A stretch of DNA of 64,000 nucleotides from contig NZ_JACHVU010000005.1 in the NCBI RefSeq assembly GCF_014190915.1, positions 186,001-250,000 on the forward strand, written 5' to 3'. The notes under the pieces were generated by a model that saw only the letters and a list, made by a program, of their open reading frames with translations, was not told the DNA's origin and ran no database searches. Position 1 is the stretch's first letter, and each line of letters opens with the position of its first letter. Below are positions 18,113 through 29,239 of this stretch, one piece after another. The translations under genes were made by a program, and so were the position numbers. Source of the DNA: Mycolicibacterium iranicum (GTDB taxonomy: Bacteria; Actinomycetota; Actinomycetes; Mycobacteriales; Mycobacteriaceae).

Positions 18113-18739
18113 GTGCTCGATCTCGTCCTCCCGCTGCAGTGCGGTGGCTGCGACGCGTCGGCGACGGCATGGTGCGCGGCGTGCGAGCGGGAGCTCGCGG
18201 TCAGGCCGGACGAACCACACCTCGTCACGCCCCGGGTTGATCCCGGCGTGCCGGTGCTGTCGCTGGGGCGCTTTGCCGGTGCGCGCCGCAAGGCGATCGT
18301 CGCGCTCAAGGAGCACGGCCGCGCCGATCTGGTTCGCCCGCTCGCGACCGCCCTGCAGACCGCGCTCGATCACCTGCTGACCTGGGGCGTGCTGGACGCG
18401 CCCTTCACCCTCGTGCCGGCCCCCACCCGCCGGTCGGCCGCCCGCCGCCGCGGCGGTGACCCGGTGACCCGCATCGCCCGGTCCGCCACACAGGGAACCC
18501 CGATCGCGGTGGCCCCCGTCCTGCGCCTCTCGGCGTTCACCCGGGACTCCGTCGGGCTGTCCAGCGCCGCCCGGCAACGCAACGTCGCCGGGCGGGTCCG
18601 TCTCGGCGCCGCCGTCGCAGGACCCGTCGTGGTGGTCGACGACGTCGTCACCACGGGCGCCACCGCCACGGAGTCGGTCCGCGTCCTGCAAACCGCCGGT
18701 GCCGAGGTGGTCGCGGTGCTCGCGCTGGCGAACGCGTGA
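18113..18739 (+). CDS. ComF-like phosphoribosyltransferase (Rv3242c-like)
   Basis: 208 residues. The N-terminal zinc-ribbon-like CGGCDASATAWCAACE (four Cys) is followed by a type I phosphoribosyltransferase fold with the PRPP loop VVVVDDVVTTGATATES. This is the ComF/GntX arrangement; in competent bacteria ComF assists uptake and recombination of single-stranded DNA, but the mycobacterial role is unproven. GTG 18113 has the near-consensus -10 CAGACT exactly 6 nt upstream, so it may be leaderless. Followed by a 288-nt leader region before hpf. Confidence 0.88.
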   Translation: MLDLVLPLQCGGCDASATAWCAACERELAVRPDEPHLVTPRVDPGVPVLSLGRFAGARRKAIVALKEHGRADLVRPLATALQTALDHLLTWGVLDAPFTLVPAPTRRSAARRRGGDPVTRIARSATQGTPIAVAPVLRLSAFTRDSVGLSSAARQRNVAGRVRLGAAVAGPVVVVDDVVTTGATATESVRVLQTAGAEVVAVLALANA

Positions 18740-18905
18740 GCGCCGCGGATCCGTTACCCCCAGATCAATCACGCGTGAAGAACTGAAAACAGGTGGGCTG
18801 AATTAGTGGCACGGCAGATGAACAGCGACTACCGTCGGCACCAATCATCCGTGAACATTTCACGGCGGCGCTGCGGATGCGGGCGCCGATATCGCGCTAC
18901 GCGGT

Positions 18906-18916
18906 AGGAGGTGATC
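18906..18916 (+). promoter_or_regulatory. Extended anti-SD-complementary sequence upstream of hpf
   Basis: AGGAGGTGATC matches the complement of the conserved 16S rRNA 3' tail (GATCACCTCCT) over 11 nt. It is followed not by a well-spaced ATG but by TTG 15 nt on, and hpf itself starts 111 nt further downstream. Confidence 0.45.
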
Positions 18917-18926
18917 AGTCGACACC

Positions 18927-19031
18927 TTGCACCGGCGAGCGGCGCGACCAGATATGCCCCGTCGGCGCGATTTCTTCCCGGCCGGCACGTGTGAACGTGC
19001 GTACGCGAGAGAATCGAGTTGCCAAGTATGA
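18927..19031 (+). CDS. Candidate leader peptide coupled to hpf
   Basis: A 34-codon frame from TTG 18927 to a TGA that overlaps the hpf start codon (ATGA, 19028-19031). The product would be strongly basic and Arg-rich, with two Cys (RRAARPDMPRRRDFFPAGT...). The only Shine-Dalgarno-like signal nearby is the extended AGGAGGTGATC 15 nt upstream, longer than usual spacing. No other support, so it is listed as a candidate only. Confidence 0.3.
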   Translation: MHRRAARPDMPRRRDFFPAGTCERAYARESSCQV

Positions 19032-19720
19032 CAAGTCATTCCGTGAAATCCGACAGCACGATGCTGATGGACTCCGACCCTACGAGCGAATCGTCCGACC
19101 TTCCCAACGCCGAGGTCGTGGTCAAGGGCCGCAACGTCGAAGTTCCTGAGCATTTCCGGACCTACGTCGCCGAGAAACTCTCCCGACTCGAACGTTTCGA
19201 CCGCTCGATCTACCTGTTCGACGTCGAACTCGACCATGAGAAGAACCGTCGCCAGCGCAAGAATTGCCAGCACGTCGAGATCACCGCCAGAGGCCGCGGA
19301 CCCGTGGTGCGCGGCGAGGCGTGCGCCGACAGCTTCTACGGCGCCTTCGAAGCCGCGGTGAGCAAACTCGAGGCCCGCCTGCGCAAGAGCAAGGACCGCC
19401 GCAAGATCCACTACGGCGACAAGACACCGGTGTCGCTGCACGAGGCGACCGCCCTGGACCACCTGGAGAGCGGGTTCGCGCTCCCGGCCGGCGACGCCGC
19501 GGCGCCCGGCCAGCAGACCGAACCCGTCGACGAGCACGAACCCGGCCGCATCGTGCGCACCAAGGAGCACCCGGCCACCCCCATGACCGTCGACGACGCC
19601 CTCTACGAGATGGAGCTGGTGGGCCACGACTTCTTCCTCTTCCATGACAAGGAGAGCGATCGCCCGTGTGTCGTCTACCGGCGCCACGCCTATGACTACG
19701 GGCTGATCAAGCTCGCCTGA
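19028..19720 (+). CDS. hpf: Long-form ribosome hibernation promoting factor
   Basis: 230 residues. The N-terminal HPF/YfiA domain (about 28-125; [28 protein letters not shown]) binds the decoding and mRNA channel of the 30S subunit. After an acidic, variable linker comes the C-terminal dimerisation domain ([22 protein letters not shown]...[15 protein letters not shown]) of long-form HPFs, which pairs ribosomes as 100S dimers or stabilises 70S in stress. ATG 19028 has no clear adjacent SD. A leader frame ends on it, and an extended SD sequence lies upstream, hinting at translational control. A strong terminator follows. Confidence 0.93.
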   Translation: MTSHSVKSDSTMLMDSDPTSESSDLPNAEVVVKGRNVEVPEHFRTYVAEKLSRLERFDRSIYLFDVELDHEKNRRQRKNCQHVEITARGRGPVVRGEACADSFYGAFEAAVSKLEARLRKSKDRRKIHYGDKTPVSLHEATALDHLESGFALPAGDAAAPGQQTEPVDEHEPGRIVRTKEHPATPMTVDDALYEMELVGHDFFLFHDKESDRPCVVYRRHAYDYGLIKLA

Positions 19721-19733
19721 GCCGATCGCACCG

Positions 19734-19768
19734 AAAAATCCCCCGGGCAGTGCGCCCGGGGGATTTTT
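19734..19768 (+). terminator. Rho-independent terminator after hpf
   Basis: Perfect 15-bp stem (AAAAATCCCCCGGGC with GCCCGGGGGATTTTT), 5-nt loop, A-run on one side and T5 on the other. It separates hpf from secA1 and could act in both directions. Confidence 0.92.
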
Positions 19769-19821
19769 GTCGGCAAGGCGGCACGACCGTCACGCGCAAC
19801 CAGGGATTTCGGCGCGTCGCC

Positions 19822-19827
19822 TACGAT
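19822..19827 (+). promoter_or_regulatory. Candidate -10 of secA1
   Basis: TACGAT (TANNNT) lies 60 nt before the secA1 GTG, downstream of the hpf terminator. No good -35 is visible. Confidence 0.35.
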
Positions 19828-19887
19828 GGGTCCCGTCTCTTGCGATGCCGCATCCGACGAGAACAGACGAGAAAAAGGGTTATCAGC

Positions 19888-22686
<2,799 letters not shown>

Positions 22687-23211
22687 TCACCCGATCTGCA
22701 GGGCCACCAGCCGCCAGGAGTCGCGGTCGCGTTCGATCCGGCCGGCGACGGCGTGCACCCGCCCGCTGCGGGTGAACGACGCGAACACCTCCGCGGCGGT
22801 CACCTCGTCGGTGTCGCCGGGGTCGATGGAACGGACACGGACCCGGCGCAGCGTGGCGCTGCCGGTGCGTGGCGCGCTCGCACGGGCGACCACGCAGTCG
22901 ATCAGCAGCGGTGTCATCAGCGGCCGCAACTGGGCGAGCGGCCGGCGGCGGTCGATCACCTCGAACACCCGGCGCAGGGCGGTCTCGGCGAACACGACCG
23001 CAGCGCGTGGCGGTGCGACCTCGTGGCCCGGCGGTCGGTGGCGTCGTCCCGCCCCCGAGGACGGACGCGCCGCGCGATGCAGCGCAGGACCGGACGGCGC
23101 CGGGCACGACCGTGGTGACAGTGGCTGCGGGGCCGGTTCGTAGTCGATGACCGGCGACGTCGTCCACGCGGCACTCGTCGCGGGCGCGGCGGGAATGGGG
23201 GATGAGGGCAT
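22687..23211 (-). CDS. Conserved hypothetical next to secA (DUF6459-like)
   Basis: 174 residues: a disordered Pro/Ala/Arg-rich N-terminal half (1-75), then a compact domain with a helical VFAETALRRVFEVIDRRRPLAQLRPLM segment and a beta-rich end (HAVAGRIERDRDSWRLVALQIG). This resembles the small actinobacterial proteins grouped as DUF6459, which often neighbour secA; I give that name tentatively from the RRPxxQLRP core. No catalytic motif and no signal peptide. Its stop abuts the secA1 stop with no spacer, so any transcription terminator must lie inside a gene. Confidence 0.72.
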   Translation of the reverse strand: MPSSPIPAAPATSAAWTTSPVIDYEPAPQPLSPRSCPAPSGPALHRAARPSSGAGRRHRPPGHEVAPPRAAVVFAETALRRVFEVIDRRRPLAQLRPLMTPLLIDCVVARASAPRTGSATLRRVRVRSIDPGDTDEVTAAEVFASFTRSGRVHAVAGRIERDRDSWRLVALQIG

Positions 23212-23377
23212 GACGGATCTCCAGCGTTCGGCGGGCCGCTGCTGGAGAGTCGCAGCCCCACCATGATCGCACGCACCTCAGACCCTGGAGAGCACCCGTT
23301 ATGCGGAAGATCAGAAACTGCGGATAACGTGACAGGGTCTGACTTTTGTTGAGGGATCAAGGGAGGCTGCGCCGCAC

Positions 23378-24787
23378 ATGGTGACCAGGTTGTCGGCGTC
23401 CGATGCGTCCTTCTACCGCCTGGAGAACTCGTCCACCCCGATGTACGTCGGGTCCCTGCAGATCCTGCGCAAGCCGCGCAACGGCCTCAGCTACGAGACA
23501 TTGCTGGCCACTGTCGAGCGGCGCCTGCCGCAGATTCCGCGGTACCGGCAGAAGGTCCGGGAGGTCTCCTTCGGCCTGGCGCGCCCGGTCTGGATCGACG
23601 ACCGGGACTTCGACATCACCTACCACATCCGGCGTTCGGCCCTGCCGTCTCCGGGCACCGACGCCCAGCTGCACGACCTGATCGCGCGGCTGGGTTCCCG
23701 GCCCCTGGACAAGTCGCGGCCCCTGTGGGAGATGTACCTCGTCGAGGGGCTGGCGAAGAACCGGGTCGCCATCTACACCAAGTCACATCAGGCGCTGGTC
23801 AACGGCATGACGGCCCTCGAGATCGGTCATGTGATCGCCGACCGGACGCAGAAGCCGCCGGAGTTCGGCGAGGACATCTGGATCCCCGGGCGTGAACCCA
23901 GTGATCGGCAACTGCTGATCGGTGCCGTCGGCGAGTGGATCACGCGACCGACCGCGCAGATCGCCGCCGCCCGCAACGCCGTGGCCGAGACCGTGACCAG
24001 TACCGGCCACCTGCTCGATCTCGGTCGCCGTGTCGCCGACGTGGCCCGCACCGTGGCCCGCGGAACCGCTCCCAACAGCCCGCTGAACACCACGGTGTCG
24101 CGCAACCGGCGCTTCTCCGTCGCCACGGGCAGCCTCGACGAGTTCCGCATCGTGCGCGCCCGCTACGACTGCGACGTCAACGACGTGGTGCTGGCGATGG
24201 TGGCCGGCGCGCTGCGCAACTGGCTGCTCTCACGCGGGGAGCCGGTGACCGCGACGACGACCGTGCGGGCGATGGCGCCGATGTCGGTCTATCCCGACGC
24301 CGAGATCGATTCGTCGAGCCCCGGCCAGGCCATCCGCGAGGTGACGCCGTTCCTGGTGGATTTGCCTGTGGGAGAAGCCAATCCCGTGATCCGCCTGTCA
24401 CAGATCGCCCACGCCACGGAGTCGCACCCCACCGCGTCCACACTGGTCGACGCCCGCACCATCGTCACGCTGTCGGGGTTCGCGCCGCCCACGTTGCACG
24501 CCATGGGCATCCGGGTGGCCACCAGTTTCTCGGCCCGGCAGTTCAATCTGCTGGTCACCAACGTGCCCGGCGCCCAGAACCAGATGTACGTCGCGGGCAC
24601 CAAACTGCTGGAGACCTACGCCGTGCCGCCGCTCCTGCACAACCAGACGCTGGCCATCGGGGTGACCTCCTACAACGGCATGCTGTATTTCGGGATCAAC
24701 GCCGACCGCGACGCGATGAGCGACGTCGAGATGCTGCCCAGCCTGCTGCGGGAAGCCCTTGATGAACTGGTGGAAGCCGCACGGTGA
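23378..24787 (+). CDS. WS/DGAT-family acyltransferase with altered active site (Tgs3-like)
   Basis: 469 residues, full length for the wax ester synthase/diacylglycerol acyltransferase family. Family landmarks are present: PLDKSRPLWEMYLVEGL, NDVVLAMVAGALRNWLL, and NVPGAQNQMYVAG with SYNGMLYFGINAD in the C-terminal domain. The usual HHxxxDG acyl-transfer motif instead reads HQALVNG (137-143), so the catalytic second His is Gln and the Asp is Asn. This matches my memory of the Rv3234c/Rv3233c (tgs3) lineage, so the change is old, not a sequencing error. It may be a weak enzyme, a changed-substrate enzyme or a non-enzymatic homologue. SD GGGAGG lies upstream of ATG 23378. Confidence 0.88.
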   Translation: MVTRLSASDASFYRLENSSTPMYVGSLQILRKPRNGLSYETLLATVERRLPQIPRYRQKVREVSFGLARPVWIDDRDFDITYHIRRSALPSPGTDAQLHDLIARLGSRPLDKSRPLWEMYLVEGLAKNRVAIYTKSHQALVNGMTALEIGHVIADRTQKPPEFGEDIWIPGREPSDRQLLIGAVGEWITRPTAQIAAARNAVAETVTSTGHLLDLGRRVADVARTVARGTAPNSPLNTTVSRNRRFSVATGSLDEFRIVRARYDCDVNDVVLAMVAGALRNWLLSRGEPVTATTTVRAMAPMSVYPDAEIDSSSPGQAIREVTPFLVDLPVGEANPVIRLSQIAHATESHPTASTLVDARTIVTLSGFAPPTLHAMGIRVATSFSARQFNLLVTNVPGAQNQMYVAGTKLLETYAVPPLLHNQTLAIGVTSYNGMLYFGINADRDAMSDVEMLPSLLREALDELVEAAR

Positions 24788-24845
24788 CGGTTTCGTAGCG
24801 CGGCAGGAATTGACGCAGCAACGTCATCAGAGTCGAATGGTTCGA

Positions 24846-26594
24846 ATGTCGACATTTGAAGACGAACGCACGGCCGCTGCCGTCCCCGCCGCCGCGGGGA
24901 CGACCGCCGAGCCCGTCTCGCACCCGGTCCTGGACGTTCCGCTGGTCGACGACGAGTTCAATCGGTCCCGGGGAATGGACTGGGTCGTCTTCGGTGTCAC
25001 CGCGGTCATCGCCTTGGCGTTCCTCACCTGGGGATTCCTGAGCACCGAATCGCTGGCCAACGCGTCGAGTTCGGCGCTCACCTGGGTGATGGACAACACC
25101 GGCTGGTTGTTCGCGCTCACCAGCACCGGCTTCGTCGTGTTCGTCCTCTACCTGGCGCTGGGCCGGTACGGCACCATCCCGCTCGGCCGCGACGACGAGA
25201 AGCCCGAGTTCAACGGCGTCTCCTGGGTCGCGATGATGTTCAGCGCGGGCATGGGCATCGGTCTGATGTTCTTCGGCGTCGCCGAACCGCTGTCGCACTT
25301 CGCCACCCCGCCCCCGGGCACCGGGCCGGAAGGCAACGCCGAGGCCGTCCAGAATGCGATGGCGACCACGCTCTTCCACTGGACCCTGCACCCGTGGGCG
25401 ATCTACGCCGTCGTCGGTCTGGCCATCGCCTACGGCGTCTACCGCAAGGGCCGCCTGCAGCTGATCAGCGCCGCGTTCGAGCCGCTGCTCGGATCACGCG
25501 CCAACGGGCCGTGGGGCAAGGTCATCGACATGCTGGCGATCTTCGCCACGCTGTTCGGTTCGGCGGCCTCCCTGGGCTTGGGCGCACTCCAGATCCGCAG
25601 TGGCCTGCAGATCGTCGCCGGCATCGGCGAGACCGGCAACGCGATCCTCGTCGTCATCATCGCGGTGCTGACCGTGTGCTTCGTGCTCTCGGCGGTGTCG
25701 GGGATCGCCCGCGGCATCCAGTGGCTCTCCAACATCAACATGGTGCTGGCCCTGCTGCTGGCCATGTTCGTGTTCGTCGTGGGTCCGACCGTGTTCATCC
25801 TCAACCTGCTGCCGACGTCGCTGGGTAGCTACTTCGCCGACCTGAACATGATGTCGGCACGCACCGGCGCCGAGGGCGCCGACGTCAACGCGTGGCTGCA
25901 GTCCTGGACGATCTTCTACTGGGCGTGGTGGGTGTCGTGGACGCCGTTCGTCGGCATGTTCATCGCGCGGATCTCGCGCGGCCGCACCATCCGTCAGTTC
26001 GTGGGCGGCGTGCTGTTGGTTCCCAGCGTCGTCTCGCTGGTCTGGTTCGCCATCTTCGGCGGCGCGGCGATCAACGTGCAGCAGGGCGGCACCGACCTCG
26101 CCGGTGAGGGCGGCGTCGAGCAGCAGCTGTTCACACTGCTCGACCAGTACCCGATCGCGACGATCGCGAGCATCGTCGTCATGGTCCTCGTCGCGATCTT
26201 CTTCGTCTCCGGCGCCGACGCCGCGTCGATCGTGATGGGTTCGCTGTCGCAGAGGGGCACGATCCACCCCAGCCGCAGCACCGTCGTGTTCTGGGGTGTG
26301 GCCACCGGCGCCGTGGCCGCGGTGATGCTGCTGGTCGGCGGAGAGGACGCGCTGACCGGTCTGCAGACCATCACGATCATCGCCGCCCTGCCCTTCCTTC
26401 TGGTGATGGTCGGTCTCTCCGTGGCGCTGGTCAAGGACCTGCGCCACGATCCCAAGGTGGTGCGTCGCGAATACGCCGCCGAGGCCGTCAACAGCGCGGT
26501 GATCTCCGGGGTCACCCAGCACGGCGACGACTTCATCATCTCGGTGGAGAAGGACCCCAACTGCGGGGACGGTTCGAAGTCGAGTGGCTGCTAA
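24846..26594 (+). CDS. BCCT-family glycine betaine/choline-type transporter
   Basis: 582 residues with a 40-residue polar N-terminus and 12 predicted transmembrane helices. Signatures: SAGMGIGLMFFGVAEPLSHF (the Gly-rich sodium-coordinating stretch of helix 3) and FYWAWWVSWTPFVGMFIARISRGRT (Trp-rich substrate cage plus the following BCCT signature). It most likely imports betaine, ectoine, proline betaine or choline for osmoprotection or nitrogen and carbon use. Start choice is uncertain: ATG 24846 (MSTFEDE) is listed, and ATG 24837 adds three residues; neither has a clear SD. The 3' end overlaps ppk2 by 11 bp. Confidence 0.92.
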   Translation: MSTFEDERTAAAVPAAAGTTAEPVSHPVLDVPLVDDEFNRSRGMDWVVFGVTAVIALAFLTWGFLSTESLANASSSALTWVMDNTGWLFALTSTGFVVFVLYLALGRYGTIPLGRDDEKPEFNGVSWVAMMFSAGMGIGLMFFGVAEPLSHFATPPPGTGPEGNAEAVQNAMATTLFHWTLHPWAIYAVVGLAIAYGVYRKGRLQLISAAFEPLLGSRANGPWGKVIDMLAIFATLFGSAASLGLGALQIRSGLQIVAGIGETGNAILVVIIAVLTVCFVLSAVSGIARGIQWLSNINMVLALLLAMFVFVVGPTVFILNLLPTSLGSYFADLNMMSARTGAEGADVNAWLQSWTIFYWAWWVSWTPFVGMFIARISRGRTIRQFVGGVLLVPSVVSLVWFAIFGGAAINVQQGGTDLAGEGGVEQQLFTLLDQYPIATIASIVVMVLVAIFFVSGADAASIVMGSLSQRGTIHPSRSTVVFWGVATGAVAAVMLLVGGEDALTGLQTITIIAALPFLLVMVGLSVALVKDLRHDPKVVRREYAAEAVNSAVISGVTQHGDDFIISVEKDPNCGDGSKSSGC

Positions 26595-27414
26595 GAAGGC
26601 GCCCAAGAAGGGCAAGATCCCCGGCGACGTCTACGAGGCCGAACTGTTCCGTCTCCAAACGGAATTGGTGAAGCTGCAGGAGTGGGTCCGCACGACCGGC
26701 GCCCGCGTCGTCATCGTGTTCGAGGGTCGCGACGCCGCGGGCAAGGGCGGCACGATCAAACGCATCACCGAGTACCTCAGCGCCCGCGTCGCCCGGATCG
26801 CCGCATTGCCCGCACCGTCGGATCGTGAACGCGGGCAGTGGTATTTCCAGCGCTACATCGCCCACCTGCCCGCCATGGGCGAGATCGTCCTGTTCGACCG
26901 GTCCTGGTACAACCGGGCAGGCGTCGAGAAGGTCATGGGGTTCTGCACGCCGGCAGAACATGCGCTGTTCCTGCGGCAGACCCCGATCTTCGAGCAGATG
27001 CTCATCGAGGACGGCGTGATCCTGCGCAAGTACTGGTTCTCGGTGTCCGAGGACGAGCAGCTGCGGCGGTTCAAATCCCGCCTCGACGACCCGGTGCGGC
27101 GGTGGAAGCTCTCCCCGATGGATCTGGAGTCGGTGTACCGCTGGGAGGACTACTCGCGCGCCAAGGACCAGATGATGGTGCACACCGACACCCCGTTGAG
27201 CCCGTGGTACATCGTCGAGTCCGACATCAAGAAGCACGCCCGGCTCAACATGATCAGCCACCTGCTCTCGACCATCGACTACTTCGACGTCGACCATCCG
27301 AAGGTGAAGCTGCCGCGGCGGCCCGTCCGCAGCGGTGACTACCAGCGCCCACCCCGGGAGCTGGCCACCTATGTCGACGATCACGTCGCGACGTTGACGG
27401 GCGACAGAGAGTAG
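26584..27414 (+). CDS. ppk2: Polyphosphate kinase 2
   Basis: A 276-residue PPK2 family enzyme transferring phosphate between polyphosphate and nucleoside diphosphates (GDP in M. tuberculosis Ppk2). P-loop GRDAAGKGGT at 48-57; Walker B with LFDRSWYNRAGVE; lid and substrate residues in KYWFSVSEDEQLRRF and SPMDLESVYRWEDY. GTG 26584 lies inside the end of the BCCT gene, so the two are probably co-translated. The single-domain length fits class I PPK2. Orthologue of Rv3232c by position and sequence. Confidence 0.94.
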   Translation: MAAKKAPKKGKIPGDVYEAELFRLQTELVKLQEWVRTTGARVVIVFEGRDAAGKGGTIKRITEYLSARVARIAALPAPSDRERGQWYFQRYIAHLPAMGEIVLFDRSWYNRAGVEKVMGFCTPAEHALFLRQTPIFEQMLIEDGVILRKYWFSVSEDEQLRRFKSRLDDPVRRWKLSPMDLESVYRWEDYSRAKDQMMVHTDTPLSPWYIVESDIKKHARLNMISHLLSTIDYFDVDHPKVKLPRRPVRSGDYQRPPRELATYVDDHVATLTGDRE

Positions 27415-27420
27415 GCCGGT

Positions 27421-27433
27421 TACGCTCGCGTCG
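27421..27433 (+). promoter_or_regulatory. Leaderless promoter -10 of the Rv3231c-like gene
   Basis: TACGCT at 27421-27426 ends exactly 6 nt before GTG 27433 and lies only 6 nt after the ppk2 stop. The downstream gene therefore probably has its own leaderless transcript. Confidence 0.6.
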
Positions 27434-27933
27434 TGCGCGTCTACGTTCCCGCAACCCTGGCCATGCTGGCGCAGATGGTCGCCGACGGATCGCTGCGTCC
27501 GATCAACGGGACCGCGTTCGCGGTGACGCCGACGCTGCGCGAGGCCTACGCCGAAGGGGACGACGACGAACTCGCCGACGTGGCACTGCGCGAAGCTGCG
27601 CTGGCGTCGCTGCGGCTCCTCGGCCAGGAGGACGCCGGCAGCCTGCCGCTGCGGCGGGTCGTCATCGAGGCCGACACCGATTCGGAGGTGCGTCTGCGGC
27701 CCGACCTCGACGACGCCGTGGTTCGGCTGTCGGGGGAGGTGACGATGCCGCGGGTGATCGCGGCGTACGTCGACAACGCCGCCGCCGAGACGGCGGTGAA
27801 GGCCGCCGTGGAGGTGATCGACGCCGCGGATCTGGGAGACGAGGACGCCGAGCTCACTGTGGGCGACGCTCAGGACCACGACCTCGCGTGGTACGCGCCA
27901 CAGGAGCTTCCGTTCCTGCTTGACCTGCTGTAG
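27433..27933 (+). CDS. Conserved hypothetical (Rv3231c-like)
   Basis: A 166-residue acidic soluble protein. It begins MRVYVPATLAMLAQMVADG, a pattern shared with actinobacterial conserved hypotheticals (DUF6912-type, from memory). It has an internal acidic patch (EGDDDELADVALREAAL), an IAAYVDNAAAETAVKAAVEVI helix and a conserved DHDLAWYAPQELPFLLD tail. No known catalytic motif. Always beside ppk2 in the mycobacteria I remember. Function unknown. Confidence 0.82.
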   Translation: MRVYVPATLAMLAQMVADGSLRPINGTAFAVTPTLREAYAEGDDDELADVALREAALASLRLLGQEDAGSLPLRRVVIEADTDSEVRLRPDLDDAVVRLSGEVTMPRVIAAYVDNAAAETAVKAAVEVIDAADLGDEDAELTVGDAQDHDLAWYAPQELPFLLDLL

Positions 27934-27947
27934 GACTGGGTACGCTA

Positions 27948-27973
27948 CCGTAAGTTACGGAACCGTAGGTAAG
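27948..27973 (+). promoter_or_regulatory. Putative operator upstream of the desA3 reductase gene (site A)
   Basis: Contains CCGTAA-G-TTACGG, a perfect 6+6 palindrome with a one-base centre, followed by CCGTAGGTA. The 26-nt element matches site B (29198-29223) at 20 of 26 positions. TACGCT at 27941-27946 just upstream may be the -10, so a bound repressor would cover the transcript start. Confidence 0.6.
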
Positions 27974-28028
27974 CGTCCCGCCGCGTTCGGGGTGCTCCTC
28001 GACAAGCGCGATCCGGGCAGGAGCCGTC

Positions 28029-29171
28029 ATGGCGAAGACCACAATCAAGACGACCGCGAAGGTCGCCGACACTGTGCGCCCCACCGTCGCCGGCGCCAGG
28101 GAACGGCCGGGCTGGCACCTGCTGCGCACCATCGCCGGGCGCATCACCACGCCGCTGCTGCCCGACGACTACCTCAAGCTCGCCAACCCGCTGTGGTCGG
28201 CGCGCGAGCTGCGCGGCCGCGTCGTCGAGGTCCGGCGGGAGACAGAAGACTCCGCGACCCTCGTCATCAAACCGGGGTGGGGTTTCTCGTTCGACTACGA
28301 AGCCGGGCAGTACATCGGCATCGGGCTGCTCGTCGAGGGCCGCTGGCGCTGGCGTTCCTACTCGCTGACCAGCAGCCCCGTCACCAGCAAGGGTTCGCGC
28401 ACGATCACCATCACGGTCAAGGCGATGCCGGAAGGCTTCCTGTCGACACACCTCGTCGGTGGCGTGGAGCCCGGGACCATCGTCAGGTTGGCCGCCCCCC
28501 AGGGCAACTTCGTCATGCCCGACCCCGCGCCGGCATCGGTGCTGTTCATCACGGCCGGTTCGGGGATCACCCCCGTCATGTCCATGCTCCGGACGCTGGC
28601 CCGGCGCGATCAGATCGGCGACATCGTCCACCTGCATTCGGCGCCGACCGAGGCCGACGTGATGTTCGCCGACGAACTATCCCAGCTGGCCTACCGGCAC
28701 AAGGGCTACCGCCCCCAGTTGCGCGCCACCCGCACCGACGGCCGCCTGGACCTGGCCCGGCTCGACGACGTCGTCCCGGACTGGCGCGGGCGCCAGACCT
28801 GGGCCTGCGGGCCGGAGGCGATGCTGGAAGCCGCCGAGCGGACATGGAAGGACGCCGGGATCACCGAGCGCCTGCACCTGGAACGCTTCGCGGTGTCCCG
28901 GGCCGCCGGGCACGGCAGTGGCGGCACGGTGACCTTCGCGCGGTCGGACCGGACCGCCGAGGTCGACGGTGCGACGTCGCTGATGGATGCGGGCGAGGAC
29001 GTCGGCGTCAGAATGCCCTTCGGCTGCCGCATGGGGATCTGTCAGTCATGTGTAGTGGGGCTGCTGGACGGGCATGTCCGTGATCTGCGCACCGGTGCCG
29101 AGCACGAGCCCGGCAGTCGCGTGCAGACGTGTGTATCGGCGGCTTCCGGCGATTGTGTGCTCGACGTCTAG
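28029..29171 (+). CDS. Ferredoxin-NAD(P)H oxidoreductase, DesA3 electron donor (Rv3230c-like)
   Basis: A 380-residue three-part electron-transfer protein: FAD domain (RSYSLTS), NAD(P)H domain ([27 protein letters not shown]) and a C-terminal plant-type [2Fe-2S] ferredoxin domain ([14 protein letters not shown] plus a distal Cys). In M. tuberculosis the orthologue feeds electrons from NADPH to the stearoyl-CoA desaturase DesA3, which lies immediately downstream here too. ATG 28029 has AGGAG 6 nt upstream. A duplicated operator-like element precedes both this gene and desA3, suggesting joint control. Confidence 0.94.
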   Translation: MAKTTIKTTAKVADTVRPTVAGARERPGWHLLRTIAGRITTPLLPDDYLKLANPLWSARELRGRVVEVRRETEDSATLVIKPGWGFSFDYEAGQYIGIGLLVEGRWRWRSYSLTSSPVTSKGSRTITITVKAMPEGFLSTHLVGGVEPGTIVRLAAPQGNFVMPDPAPASVLFITAGSGITPVMSMLRTLARRDQIGDIVHLHSAPTEADVMFADELSQLAYRHKGYRPQLRATRTDGRLDLARLDDVVPDWRGRQTWACGPEAMLEAAERTWKDAGITERLHLERFAVSRAAGHGSGGTVTFARSDRTAEVDGATSLMDAGEDVGVRMPFGCRMGICQSCVVGLLDGHVRDLRTGAEHEPGSRVQTCVSAASGDCVLDV

Positions 29172-29184
29172 CCTTTACTGGGTA

Positions 29185-29208
29185 GTAACCTACGGCTTCG
29201 TAGGTTAC
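29185..29208. promoter_or_regulatory. Perfect palindrome upstream of desA3
   Basis: GTAACCTACG and CGTAGGTTAC, 10-bp arms around GCTT. It lies 32 nt before the desA3 ATG and 13 nt after the reductase stop, the size and symmetry expected of a TetR-family operator. The regulator cannot be named from the window. Confidence 0.7.
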
Positions 29209-29223
29209 GGTAGCGTAGGTAGA
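29198..29223 (+). promoter_or_regulatory. Putative operator upstream of desA3 (site B)
   Basis: Matches site A (27948-27973) at 20 of 26 positions; shared core CGTARGTTACGGWA then CGTAGGTA. It overlaps the right arm of the 10-bp palindrome. Confidence 0.6.
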
Positions 29224-29239
29224 GAGAGGAGGCTGAATC

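Noticed and set aside
16097..18772. Long minus-strand open frame opposite lpqB, the Rieske gene and the ComF-like gene
   Set aside because: It spans three well-supported plus-strand genes and their gaps, and the translation is low-complexity Arg/Gly/Pro. It is a GC-frame artefact.
18877..19149. Frame from ATG 18877 running into hpf
   Set aside because: It overlaps the conserved hpf domain in another frame, and the extended SD lies inside it rather than before it.
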